From JAOPZW01 sp963807305 (GTDB taxonomy: Bacteria > Actinomycetota > Thermoleophilia > Solirubrobacterales > Solirubrobacteraceae): a stretch of 64,000 nt of DNA. The position numbers and the translations under genes are program-made. The notes under the pieces were generated by a model. The model was not told the origin of the DNA. It searched no databases and saw only the letters and a program-made list of their open reading frames with translations. How positions within the stretch are numbered: the first letter of the stretch is position 1; the number at the start of each line of letters is the position of its first letter. Of this stretch, positions 1-8,790 are shown piece by piece. The stretch is taken from positions 1 to 64,000 of the forward strand of contig CAWEBN010000019.1 of assembly GCA_963807305.1 (NCBI GenBank), written 5' to 3'.

Positions 1-461
<461 letters not shown>

Positions 462-596
462 CTAGGAACGGCCTGCTAATCGGCACTTTCTGCGGAAGGC
501 GCCGGTGCAGGGTGGGGGCCGTGACGGGCGCCATGACGGGCTGAGGTCCCGCGCGAGGCCGTCACGACGGGCACCGGTCGCCACACCTCGGAGGCA

Positions 597-1313
597 TCAC
601 CGGTCAGGCCCGTGGGACACCGAGACCGCGGTGTTGACCACTAGCGGCTCGTCTGCGTACTCGGCGCTCACCACGATGCGCACCGGCACCACGTTGGGCA
701 ACTCGCCAGCCCGCGGGACGGACATCGGCATGACCAGCCTCAGTTCCACGGGTACCGCCGTCGCGATGTTGTCGATGACGCGCGACAGGAACCTGGCCGG
801 GAGCGGTTGCCCACCTTCGATCTGCAACGTGACCTCGGGGACCTGGATGGACCGCATCCGGTCGTGCCGAGTGTGCTCGTCCTCCCATGCGAACAGGAGG
901 CCAGCGATCGCAGCGGGAACGTAGACCTTGACCTCGGCAGGGCCGCTGCTCCGGTCACCGTCGTTGCGCACGATGACCTGTGGCCGGAAGTTGCCGATGT
1001 TGCCCATCGACTGGAACTCCGAGGGCTCGATGGTCGCGGAGAGCGATGCGCGGGCCGCCTGCTGGCGCTGGCGATCCTCATGCGCAGCGCGTTCGAGTTC
1101 GACCGACTGCTTGGCATGCTCCCGGACGTCAGCCGATATGGCGTTCGCTTCGCGCGCGATGGTGTTGGAATTCTCGGCGATGGAGTTGGAGTCGTCGCGA
1201 TCTCGTTGGCGCGGCGGGCGATGCGGTTCGCCTTGATCGCCGACGCCCACGAGGCAGCAGCAGCGAGCGCGGCGACGATGGCGATCCAATCGCTGCGGTC
1301 AAACCCATCAGGA
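597..1313 (-). pseudogene. membrane-anchored coiled-coil protein of unknown function, frameshifted
   Basis: After the shift, the frame closing at 597 encodes about 200 residues. They begin with a run of N-x-I-A type repeats (SNSIAENSNTIAREANAI), then a beta-rich tail. The upstream part lies in another frame, around 1195-1313, and reads as a transmembrane helix (DWIAIVAALAAAASWASAI) followed by KANRIARRANEIA, which continues the same repeat. One base gained or lost near 1190-1201 would join them. An N-terminal helix followed by such repeats is common in small uncharacterised anchored proteins. No in-frame start codon was found, so the gene is probably decayed cargo of the island. Confidence 0.5.
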
Positions 1314-1752
1314 ATGAGCGGAGCGACGCGAGCGGCACCGGCGCAACGTAGGCGTGGCCCCGGACAACGCGGTTGCGGCGGTCAACATCGTCAACCAGAA
1401 GAACTCCGCGGGACTCCTCCACCTCCGCTTCGCCGCCGCGACCCGAGAGCCACGGCGCCTCGGCGAGGCTTGTCAACTCGGCAGACCTGAGACGGACCAG
1501 CCCGTTACCCGTTGGGTAGCTCGGCAACCGAGCGCCGCCATCTTCCCAACGGTCGTGGCAGTCCCTCGACCGCCGATCGAGAGCCCTGCCAGACGCACGC
1601 TCGCCCCTCTTGCCTCGAGCCGGGAGCCCTGCCTTCAGCGGGTCGACGAGCAGCAATCCAGGTTCCCCGACCCCCCACGAAACCTAGGGCCGAGCGTCAA
1701 GCATCGCCCGTATGCCAACGGGACCGGAGAAGCCGATGGCGGGCGACGCTCG
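1314..1752. other. no recognisable gene
   Basis: About 440 bp between two decayed minus-strand genes. Frames are open on both strands, as expected at this GC content, but none shows a domain, start signal or codon pattern I can support. It is probably degraded island sequence. Confidence 0.4.
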
Positions 1753-3076
1753 CTATCCGGTGAAGTTCGGTCGAATCCGCCTCGCCAGGACCTTCACGAT
1801 GGCCTTGGCCCTCTTGACCCCGACGCGACGCGCGCGCCCGCTGCCGCGACGGGACCCGGGCAGGTCCGATGCCAGCGCCGGGGGCAGGGGCGGGGCGGGA
1901 CAGCCCGGCACGCCAGGCGTGACGTCCGCGATGTTCGCGAGCGTGCCCAGCGGCGCGTTCGCATCGACGTGGAGGTCGAGGTGCACGCTGACATGTTGGC
2001 CGGGGCTCAGACGCGCGATCTCGAGGCAGCGCTCGCGGCCGACGAGAGCGAGCTTGCGGTCAGCGCGCACGAACGTCGTCTGACGCGGAATGTGATCGCA
2101 GACCTGGACGTTGCGGGCGACGGCACTGCCACGGTTTTGGACGGTGATCCGGTAGCCCATGAGGCCGCCGGCCCTCACCGTGCTCGCGTCGGCCTGCTTG
2201 TCGATCGTCACGTCGCACTCGGGTGGATAGCGGGGCCCGTACGGTCGTGACCGTCACGTTGTCGAACCGGTATCCACCGCTGACGAAGGCAAAGGCGAAC
2301 GCCGTCCGCGGTTGCCGGAGAGGAACGCAAGCGGTCGCTGTTCGGCAGCGTCTGCCGGATCGGCCGGTAGAAGTTCTCCCACGTCGTGAAGCACTGACCA
2401 AAATCCTGACCGTCGATCAGGATTCGCACTCGGTCGTTGGCCGGCCCGGGATGAGCTTCATCTAGAACTCGATCGTGTGGGCGGACCGTGCGAGAGCAGC
2501 GTGCGGAGGTCATATCCGACGAAAGTCGCCGTCGGGCTGGGAGCTATCATGGAAATGACATGCGATGCCGTCCGCCATATCTCCAGACCCACGTAGGCCA
2601 TCCGCGACGCCGTCGCCAGAGTCCGGACTGACGGTCACGAGAGCCCGGTCTGACGATCGGGTGCGGATATGAACGAGAACCTGGCGATGAACACCGTATT
2701 CGGCAGCGTCTCTCCAGCGGGTGGGGCGTCGGCTTGGAATAGGTCTGGAGCTCGAACTCGGGAGGCGAAGTTTCCGGGGCTGTGCAAGCAGGTTTGACAA
2801 GCGCCACGACTGGCCACCGAACGTCGGGACGCCGCCGCTGGCGAACAACCGCCTGGTCATACCGTGCGGCAGAGACGGGATGTCGCCAGGCACGTCGCTC
2901 CTCCAGCCGTCCTGTCCGTTGACGGACCCAGCAGCGAACCCCTCGAAGTCCGTTGTGTGGGTGGCCGCCGCCGCGACTCCGGACGCAAGCAGAGCGAAGC
3001 TGGCGAACGTGGCGAGCACCCCGACGAACGCCGCACGCCGCGGGGCAGGACGGGTAACGCTGCTGGAATGACGCAC
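1753..3076 (-). pseudogene. secreted beta-sandwich protein with DUF11-like domain, multiply frameshifted
   Basis: The reading starts at GTG 3074-3076 behind an AGAGGGG ribosome site. It opens with a signal peptide (hydrophobic core FVGVLATFASFALLASG, AAA before the mature TDFEGF). Then come patches of a secreted-protein family in changing frames: SVNGQDGW, later NTVFIARFSF, VTVSPDSGDG, then PANDRVRILIDGQ and TTWENFY, then FDNVTVTTV. The last piece, closing at 1753, holds a DUF11/conserved-repeat segment (GYRITVQNRGSAVARNVQV) and a basic tail. At least three shifts are needed to connect them. I read it as a dead surface-protein gene carried on the island. Confidence 0.6.
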
Positions 3077-3376
3077 GGCAACCCCTCTCTGGGGAAGGTG
3101 ACGCGGCTGGACCAAGAGAGCTGTGCCGACCCTAACTTCAACTCGATTTTCGCCGACTGTCGCTCGTAGACCGCCGCACGGCGCCTGGAAACGTCCGTTC
3201 ATCGATTCCAAGAACGACGTCGCCGACCGAGCTTTGCCACGTGCGCGGACGGCCCCGACCTGTGCTCCTCGGTCGGACGTCAAAGGAAAGCACCGGTGCG
3301 GAGGGGCCCGACACCGCACCGCCGCTGTCGCTCTGGAAAGATCCAAGCGCAGGCCGGATCGCGGCTGACAGTCCTA
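3077..3376. other. no recognisable gene
   Basis: This 300-bp stretch lies between the start of the decayed secreted-protein gene and repeat copy B. I see no supported coding frame, hairpin terminator or RNA gene. It should hold the promoter of the minus-strand pseudogene, but no convincing -35/-10 pair was found. Confidence 0.4.
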
Positions 3377-3418
<42 letters not shown>

Positions 3419-3476
3419 TCGCACGGAGACCCAGCGGGACCCGGCGGGGCGGAGGTCGAACAGTAGGATCGCGGCC

Positions 3477-3878
3477 GTGCCGTTCGCGCTCAGGAACCTC
3501 AAGGAGGATCTGGAGGATCTCGGGTCCAACTTCGACGGCCCGCCCGACCTGGAGTTCCGTCACGCAAGCAAGGCGCTCGAGCTCGAGCAGTGCGGCCTCA
3601 GCTACCAGCGCATCCCACCCGACTATCGCTTCCCCTTCGGCCACACGCACAAGGAGCAGGAAGAGATCTACGTGGTCGTGCGCGGGAGCGGGCGGATGAA
3701 GCTCGACGACGAGATCGTCGACGTCAAGGAGTGGGACGTGGTGCGCGTCCCGCCCGGCACGTGGCGAGGCTACGAGGGCGGCCCGGACGGCCTCGAGATA
3801 CTCGTCTTCGGTGCGCCCAACCTCGGCGAGAATCCGCGCGACGACGTGGAGGGCAAGCGCGACTGGTGGGCTGACTAG
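3477..3878 (+). CDS. small cupin-domain protein
   Basis: This 133-residue protein is a single beta-barrel cupin. Motif 1 is clear at residues 55-70 (GHTHKEQEEIYVVVRGSG), giving metal-binding candidates His56, His58 and Glu62/63. Motif 2 (VPPGTWRGYE, 91-100) keeps the P-x-G turn but has Trp/Arg where the last metal His is usual, so metal binding may be partial or absent. It starts with GTG. The gene sits alone between two tRNA-Arg 3' fragments (3377-3418 and 3896-3923), which suggests it moved with the island. Function could be sugar or small-molecule binding or isomerisation; the substrate is unknown. Confidence 0.8.
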   Translation: MPFALRNLKEDLEDLGSNFDGPPDLEFRHASKALELEQCGLSYQRIPPDYRFPFGHTHKEQEEIYVVVRGSGRMKLDDEIVDVKEWDVVRVPPGTWRGYEGGPDGLEILVFGAPNLGENPRDDVEGKRDWWAD

Positions 3879-3895
3879 GTCCCGCTGGAACAGAG

Positions 3896-3923
3896 GGTCA
3901 GAGGTTCGATCCTCTCGGGCGCG
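3896..3923 (+). repeat. tRNA-Arg 3'-end fragment, copy C
   Basis: This fragment covers the variable-loop end, T-arm and acceptor strand of the same tRNA-Arg as copies A and B. One A is missing from the T-loop (TTCGATC instead of TTCGAATC). It starts 17 bp after the cupin stop codon. With copy B it brackets the 0.5-kb cupin unit, so this part of the locus looks like a second, smaller insertion at the same target. Confidence 0.7.
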
Positions 3924-3925
3924 CG

Positions 3926-4717
3926 TCAGGGCGTCGGGTCGCGGTTGAACAGGTGCTTGGCCCACAGGTACCCCGTGACCCCGATGCCGGCGCACCAGGC
4001 GACGGCGAGCATTGCGCTGTTGCCCATCGGGGCGCCCAGCAGCAGTGCTCGGAGCGTCTCGATGATGGGCGTGAACGGCTGGTTCTCGGCGAACCAGCGC
4101 AGTCCGGCCGGCATCGACTCGGTCGGGACGAAGCCGCTGCCGAGGAACGGGAGCAGCATCAGGAACATCGGCAGGTTGCTCGCGGTCTCCACGCTCTTGC
4201 TCACCATGCCGAGCGCGACCGTCAGCCAGGTCAGCGCGAGGGCGGCCATGGCGAGGACGCCGAACGTGGCGACCCAGTCGGCGAGGCCGGCGGTGGGTCG
4301 GAAGCCGACGAGCAGCGCGACGGCGATGGTCATCGCCACGCTGAGCATCGTCTGGATCATGGCGCCCAGGACGTGGCCGGTCAGCACCGAGACGCGGGCG
4401 ATGGCCATCGTGCGGAAGCGGGCGATGATGCCCTCGGTCATGTCCATGGCGACCGCGATCGCCGTGCCCTGGGCGACGGCGGCGACGGCGGCGAGCAGGA
4501 TGCCAGGGGTGACGTAGTCGACGTAATCGGCGCGGCTGCCGGAGACGGCGCCGAGCCCGGCGCCGAGCGTGCCTCCGAACACGTAGACGAACAGCAGCAG
4601 GAAGACGATCGGCATGCCGGCGAGCATCACCGTCATGGACGGGTAGCGCAGCAGGTGGCGAAGCCGGCGTCGCAGCATCGTCGCCGAGTCGGTCACGGCA
4701 TAGGGGAAGGTGCTCAT
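3926..4717 (-). CDS. ABC-2 type permease (DrrB-like)
   Basis: This 263-residue protein is an integral-membrane ABC exporter subunit of the ABC-2/DrrB family. It has an N-terminal cytoplasmic stretch followed by about six hydrophobic segments. The first is near residue 30-50, and the family-typical GSGFVPTESMPAGLRWF segment comes before the last helices. It overlaps the upstream ATPase gene by 4 bp (ATGA), so the two are translationally coupled. It is the last gene of a four-gene operon headed by an RHH regulator. The usual role is drug or lipid export; no substrate can be read from the sequence. Confidence 0.88.
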   Translation of the reverse strand: MSTFPYAVTDSATMLRRRLRHLLRYPSMTVMLAGMPIVFLLLFVYVFGGTLGAGLGAVSGSRADYVDYVTPGILLAAVAAVAQGTAIAVAMDMTEGIIARFRTMAIARVSVLTGHVLGAMIQTMLSVAMTIAVALLVGFRPTAGLADWVATFGVLAMAALALTWLTVALGMVSKSVETASNLPMFLMLLPFLGSGFVPTESMPAGLRWFAENQPFTPIIETLRALLLGAPMGNSAMLAVAWCAGIGVTGYLWAKHLFNRDPTP

Positions 4718-5667
4718 CGAACCGGCTCCTCGTGCTTGTCCGGGCGCCCGGTCAGGGCCAGGAAGACGTCGTCGAGATCGGGGGTGTGGACCGACAGCGC
4801 ATCGACCTCGATCGATTCGGCGTCCAGGCGGTCGAGCAGCTCCTGCAGCGAACGGACGCCGCCGTCGCTCGGGAGCTGCAATGTCAGCTCGTCGTCGTCG
4901 CGGTCGATCCCGCCCAGGGCGCGAGCGGCCGCTTCGAGCTCATCGGCGTCCGGGAACCGCAGGCTGATGTGACCGCCGGGGACGAGCCGCTTGAGCTCGT
5001 CCGCGGTGCCCTCGGCGACCAGCCTTCCGCGGTCGAGGACCGCGATCCGGTCGGCGAGGTGGTCTGCCTCGTCCAGGTACTGCGTCGTGAGGAAGATCGT
5101 GACCCCGTCGGCCAGGAGGTCGCGGACGATCTGCCACATGGTGCGGCGGCTGCGCGGGTCCAGGCCGGTGGTCGGCTCGTCGAGGAAGACGATGCGCGGG
5201 TCGGCGACGAGGCCCATCGCGAGGTCGAGCCGGCGCCGCATGCCGCCGGAGTAGGTGGCGACCGTCTTCGCGGCCGCCTCGGCGAGGTCGAAGCGATCCA
5301 GCAGCTCGGCGGCGCGCCGGCGTCCCTCGGTCCGGCCCAGGTGGTTGAGGTCGGCCATCAGGATCAGGTTCTCCTCGCCCGTGAGCAGGTTGTCGACCGC
5401 CGAGAACTGCCCGGTGACGCCGATCACGGCGCGGACCGCGTCGGGGTCGCGCACGACGTCGTGGCCGCCCACGCGCAGGACCCCGGCGTCGGGGGCTATG
5501 AGGGTCGAGAGGATCTGGACCATCGTCGTCTTGCCGGCGCCATTGGGCCCGAGCAGAGCGAAGATCGTCCCTTCGCCGACGTCGAGGTCGATGCCGTCGA
5601 GGACGAGGTGGTCGCCGAACGATTTGCGCAGGCCGGTGGCTGCGATCGCCGATCGCGGACGTGTCAT
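4714..5667 (-). CDS. daunorubicin-resistance type ABC ATPase (DrrA-like)
   Basis: This 317-residue ATPase powers the neighbouring ABC-2 permease. Walker A is at residues 40-48 (GPNGAGKTT), the Q-loop near 88, the signature YSGGM at 139-143, and Walker B with D163/E164 (FLDEPTTGLDP). The C-terminal third is the DrrA-type extension. The start MTRPRSAI is chosen because GGAG lies 7 bp upstream; the frame is open further but without homology. It follows the DUF4097 gene by 32 bp and overlaps the permease gene by 4 bp. Confidence 0.92.
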   Translation of the reverse strand: MTRPRSAIAATGLRKSFGDHLVLDGIDLDVGEGTIFALLGPNGAGKTTMVQILSTLIAPDAGVLRVGGHDVVRDPDAVRAVIGVTGQFSAVDNLLTGEENLILMADLNHLGRTEGRRRAAELLDRFDLAEAAAKTVATYSGGMRRRLDLAMGLVADPRIVFLDEPTTGLDPRSRRTMWQIVRDLLADGVTIFLTTQYLDEADHLADRIAVLDRGRLVAEGTADELKRLVPGGHISLRFPDADELEAAARALGGIDRDDDELTLQLPSDGGVRSLQELLDRLDAESIEVDALSVHTPDLDDVFLALTGRPDKHEEPVR

Positions 5668-5699
5668 GGGAGTCTCCTTGGGTTGCGGGTGATCGCCCG

Positions 5700-6545
5700 T
5701 CAGGGACGGCGGATCACGATCTCGCCGACGGAGGTGCGCGCGCGCACCTCGACGGTCTCGGCCGACGCCTCGGGGGCCTCGGCGGCTTCGAGGGAGTTGT
5801 GCAGGTGACCGAACCGGGCGTTGACGTCGAGCCAGGCGGCGGTGCCCTCGCGCACGCCGACCTCGAGGTCGCCGATCTTGGTCTCGACCACGACCGAGCC
5901 CCGCACGACCTCGCCGAGCCGGACATCGCCGTTGGCGGACTTGGCGACGACGCCGGCGTGCGCGACCTCGACCGCGATGTTGCCGTTGGCGGCGTTGAGC
6001 CGCAGGTCGCCCGCGGCCACGCCGACCCACGTGTCGCCGTTGGAGTTCTTGATCACGGCACTGCCGTCGAGCTCGCCGAGGCGCACCTCGCCCGAGCTGG
6101 CCGTGACCTCCACATGGCCCGTTGCACGCGCCACGGTGATGTCGCCGGCGCCGCTCTTCAGGTTCAGCGCGTCGGCACTGTCGAGCTGGATGCGACCGAG
6201 GCCGGTCGTGATGCGGCAGTCGCCGAGCGGACCGTCGCCATGGAGGTCTCCCATGCCCAGCTTCCCGTGCACGCGCGAGCCGGCCGGCAGCGCGATCGTC
6301 ACGTCGATCGACGGGCCGCCGCTCCTGCTCAGCCAGGAGCGCAGCTTCGGCGCCTTGACCAGGAGTCGGTCGTCGGCGTACTCGATGCGGGTCAGCTCGG
6401 CGGCCTTGACGTCCTCGTCGCTGGACGCGTCGCTGGGTTGCACCTCGACGACCGTCGTGAGGCGGTCGCCGGCGCTGATCCGGACGTCGCCGACGGCGAG
6501 GTCGATCGTCGCCGAGATCGGTTCGGGGGTGTCGAAGGTCGGCAT
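5700..6545 (-). CDS. DUF4097-type beta-helix protein
   Basis: This 281-residue protein is made of repeated short beta strands with G-D/N-G turns (KSGAGDITVARATGHVEV, ANGDVRLGEV). That is the right-handed beta-solenoid pattern of DUF4097 proteins. No signal peptide or membrane helix is visible. The start MPTFDTPE is preferred over a methionine 12 codons upstream because GGAGGG is correctly placed before it. Members of this family often sit beside DrrAB-type exporters and RHH or HTH regulators, as here, but their biochemical role is not settled. It is second in the operon. Confidence 0.82.
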   Translation of the reverse strand: MPTFDTPEPISATIDLAVGDVRISAGDRLTTVVEVQPSDASSDEDVKAAELTRIEYADDRLLVKAPKLRSWLSRSGGPSIDVTIALPAGSRVHGKLGMGDLHGDGPLGDCRITTGLGRIQLDSADALNLKSGAGDITVARATGHVEVTASSGEVRLGELDGSAVIKNSNGDTWVGVAAGDLRLNAANGNIAVEVAHAGVVAKSANGDVRLGEVVRGSVVVETKIGDLEVGVREGTAAWLDVNARFGHLHNSLEAAEAPEASAETVEVRARTSVGEIVIRRP

Positions 6546-6616
6546 GGCGTTGCCCTCCTGGAAGGTCAGGTTCGAAGACATCGGTGGGTTGGTTGGCGGA
6601 GCGGACGGACCGTCGG

Positions 6617-7117
6617 TCAGCGCACCCAGCCGGTGTAGGCCTGGCCGATCCGGCCGCCACGCTGGGGCGGGCGGCGGTCGTCGTGCGCGAGCGCGGCAGC
6701 GGCCACGCGAACGAGCCAGGCGTTGACGGACAGCCGCTCGCGGCCTGCGGCCTGCTCGATGCCGGTCTTCAGGCCCTCGGGCAGGCGGAGGTTGATGCGC
6801 GCGGTCGCCCCCTCGTCGGATTCCGGCGGTGCGGGCGCCGGGGCGTCGACCGCGGGCTCGAGCGTCTCGTCGCCCGGCGCCGGCGACACCACGAAGTCGG
6901 GCTCGCCGGCACGCAGGCGCAGCTCGACCGAGCCCGGCGCGAGCTCGCGCGTGATCTCGTCGGCGGCGGCGGACAGCGCGTCGAGCAGCATCAGCCGGAT
7001 CGCGGACTCGAGTGGCGCGGTCAGGCGCTCGGCGAGCGCGCGGGCGTCCTCGCCGCCGGAGTCGGCGGCAATGGCGAGCTCGCGGCGGAGCTTGTCGACG
7101 TACTGGGTCAGATCCAT
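6617..7117 (-). CDS. ribbon-helix-helix (HicB/Arc C-terminal type) regulator
   Basis: This 166-residue protein has a helical N-terminal half, a Pro/Ala-rich linker, and a C-terminal RHH unit (ARINLRLPEGLKTGIEQAA, then SVNAWLVRVAAAAL). The strand ARINLRL would contact DNA. It is the first gene of the DUF4097-DrrAB operon and probably represses it. Its own promoter carries palindromes between and around the -35 and -10 boxes. The start MDLTQYVD lies 6 bp after the -10 box, so the message is probably leaderless; an upstream GTG would put the promoter inside the gene. No toxin gene is adjacent. Confidence 0.82.
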   Translation of the reverse strand: MDLTQYVDKLRRELAIAADSGGEDARALAERLTAPLESAIRLMLLDALSAAADEITRELAPGSVELRLRAGEPDFVVSPAPGDETLEPAVDAPAPAPPESDEGATARINLRLPEGLKTGIEQAAGRERLSVNAWLVRVAAAALAHDDRRPPQRGGRIGQAYTGWVR

Positions 7118-7152
7118 GGTGTCAGTATGACGCCATAATGGCACCATGTCAA
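7116..7152 (-). promoter_or_regulatory. promoter and operator of the RHH-DUF4097-DrrAB operon
   Basis: On the minus strand, TTGACA (7147-7152) and CATACT (7124-7129) are separated by exactly 17 bp. The perfect palindrome GCCAT-A-ATGGC (7132-7142) fills the spacer. A wider inverted pair, ATGGTG (7116-7121) and CACCAT (7142-7147), spans the -10 and start codon. The spacing puts transcription start at or next to the ATG at 7117. A repressor bound here would block RNA polymerase. Confidence 0.72.
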
Positions 7153-7159
7153 GGCCACA

Positions 7160-8088
7160 ATGGTGCGAAGCAGAGCCAACGGGTCGAGCAGGCGGCTACG
7201 GATGGCCCCGTGCGCCCAGGTTCCGCCGGGCTTCAGGGCGCCCGACCGGGCCCTCGGCTCGAGCCCGTGGTTCGGGAACTCGGGCCTCGCGTCGCAGTAC
7301 GCCCTCGCCGTGGTCGCGGTCGTCGTGCTCGCCGCCCGCGGCGGCTGGCTGGTCTCGGGCCAGGTGCTCGCTCCGCTGGCCGGTGCGATCGCGACGCAGC
7401 GGCGCTTCGTCGCCAACGCCTCCCATGAGCTGCGCGCCCCGCTGACGGCGATCCGCGTCGCGGCCGAGGTCGCGCTCGAGGACCCGGCGCCCACGGTCGA
7501 GGAGCTGCGGGCGGTCCCGCGTGAGACGATCGCGACGTCCGAGCAGACCGACCGCATGACGACGTCGCTGCTGACGCTGGCGGCGGCCACCGACGGCGCG
7601 CGCGAGGACGGGCCCGTCGAGCTGTCAGCAGCGTGGTGCGCGCCGCGCTGGCGCCCAGCGCGAGGATCGAGGTCGAGCTGGAGCCGACGACCGTGCGCGG
7701 CGACGCCGTCCTGCTGGCGCGCGCCGCGGCCAATCTCGTCGACAACGCGCTGCGTCACGGGCGGCCGGGCGGCGTCGTCACGGTGCGCGTCCGCGACGGC
7801 GAGCTGACGGTGAGCAACGGCGGGTCGGTCATCGGCGCCGAGGACCTCGGGCGGCTGACACAGCCCTTCGAGCGACTGGGCCGTGGATCGGCGCCGGGCA
7901 CGGGCCCGGGCCTCTCGATCGTCAAGTCGATCGCCGACGCCCACGGGGGGCGCCTGCTCCTCGACGCGCCCCCCGCCGGCGGGCTGGTCGCGCGCCTTGC
8001 CCTCCCGCCCGTTCAGGTGCGCGAGAGCACCGCGGATCAGGCGGGCCTGACCCCGATGAGCAGGGCCATCTCGAGCCACTTCCAGTAG
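7160..8088 (+). pseudogene. sensor histidine kinase, truncated and frameshifted
   Basis: Recognisable parts are a transmembrane helix, the H-box (RRFVANASHELRAPLTAIR) with its phosphoacceptor His, the N-box (NLVDNALRHG) and a G-box (GTGPGLSIVKSIADAHGG). The sensor domain is missing. Most of the HAMP linker is deleted, since VLAPL runs directly into QRRFVANAS. A one-base shift near 7630 splits the kinase core from the ATPase domain. The C-terminus reads into DNA that encodes another gene tail on the opposite strand. No response regulator is nearby. Three separate lesions make real inactivation more likely than a sequencing error. Confidence 0.75.
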
Positions 8089-8180
8089 CAGCCGACGTCG
8101 GCGAAGCCGATCTCGCGCCGCCAGGCGAGCCGGCTCTCCACGTCGAGCAGGCGGTGCCGGCGCCGGCGCTCGTCGCTTCG
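8037..8180 (-). pseudogene. C-terminal remnant of a SAM-dependent methyltransferase
   Basis: The minus strand encodes a 47-residue tail ending REIGFADVGCYWKWLEMALL then IGVRPA and TGA. This matches the typical end of class I methyltransferases (GFADV-x-CYWKW-x-E-x-ALL-x-G-x-RP). Nothing upstream (above 8180) continues the domain. The fragment overlaps the 3' end of the kinase pseudogene, so a deletion probably fused the ends of two convergent genes. Confidence 0.55.
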
Positions 8181-8245
8181 GCGCTTGGGGCGTCACCCGA
8201 GCGGGGAGGGCGGTACTACAGGACCAACCACAAGGACGGTGGAAC

Positions 8246-8416
8246 ATGAGTGCGAACACCGACGAAGCCAAGGGCCGCGTCAAGGAGGCCGCCGGGGATC
8301 TGACCGGCGACAAGAGCCTCAAGAACGAGGGCAAGACCGATCGCGCCGCCGGCAAGGCGAAGGACGCCGTCGACAAGGGCGCCGACAAGGTCAAGGACAC
8401 CCTGCGCAAGGACTGA
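8246..8416 (+). CDS. CsbD-family stress protein
   Basis: This 56-residue, highly charged protein follows the CsbD pattern: EAKGRVKEAAGDLTGDK, then KNEGKTDRAAGKAKDAVDK and a lysine-rich end. CsbD proteins are small, abundant general-stress proteins of unknown mechanism. The ATG is preceded by AAGGACGGTGGAAC. The gene is too short to stand out by length, but its composition (Ala, Lys, Asp, Gly) and motif order are clear. It lies alone before the ArsR operon, with 56 bp between. Confidence 0.88.
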   Translation: MSANTDEAKGRVKEAAGDLTGDKSLKNEGKTDRAAGKAKDAVDKGADKVKDTLRKD

Positions 8417-8432
8417 GCAGGGCCGCGGGCAC

Positions 8433-8466
8433 TTGACGGATCCGTTCCGTCAGCGGTAACTTACCG
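8433..8466 (+). promoter_or_regulatory. promoter and twin palindromes of the arsR-type operon
   Basis: TTGACG (8433-8438) and TAACTT (8457-8462) form a promoter with an 18-bp spacer. Two perfect palindromes overlap it: TGACGG-N7-CCGTCA (8434-8452) and CGGTAA-C-TTACCG (8454-8466). The GTG start at 8473 lies at the expected transcription start, so the message is probably leaderless. The arrangement suggests autorepression by the ArsR protein. Confidence 0.65.
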
Positions 8467-8472
8467 TTAGTC

Positions 8473-8790
8473 GTGACGAACGGAGCCGACATGATGACCG
8501 CGCTGGGCGATCCGACCCGGCAGGCGATCTTCGATCGCCTCTCGGACGGGCCCCGCCCGGTCGGCGAGCTGGCAGCCGAGCTGCCCGTGAGCCGGCCGGC
8601 GGTCTCCCAGCACCTGAAGGTGCTCAAGGACGTCGGGTTGGTGCTGGACCGCCAAGTGGGCACGCGCCGCCTGTACCAGGTGGACACCGCGGGCCTGGCC
8701 GTCCTGCGCACCTACCTGGATCAGTTCTGGGAGCGGTCGTTGGCGTCGTTCGCGTCTGCAGCCCGAGAGCAGAAAGGCGAGCCGCAATGA
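8473..8790 (+). CDS. ArsR-family transcriptional regulator
   Basis: This 105-residue winged-helix protein has the ArsR layout: LGDPTRQAIFDRL, then VGELAAELPVSRPAVSQHLK as the recognition helix-turn-helix and a wing (GLVLDRQVGTRRLYQVD). It lacks the Cys metal site of classical ArsR/SmtB. It belongs to the subgroup paired with SRPBCC/AHSA1 proteins, and the next gene overlaps it by 4 bp (ATGA). It probably represses its own three-gene operon through the two palindromes upstream. The start is GTG. Confidence 0.9.
   Translation: MTNGADMMTALGDPTRQAIFDRLSDGPRPVGELAAELPVSRPAVSQHLKVLKDVGLVLDRQVGTRRLYQVDTAGLAVLRTYLDQFWERSLASFASAAREQKGEPQ

Noticed and set aside
6617..7117. HicAB toxin-antitoxin pair
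   Set aside because: The RHH domain resembles HicB, but no HicA-like toxin frame is adjacent; the neighbours are DUF4097 and exporter genes.
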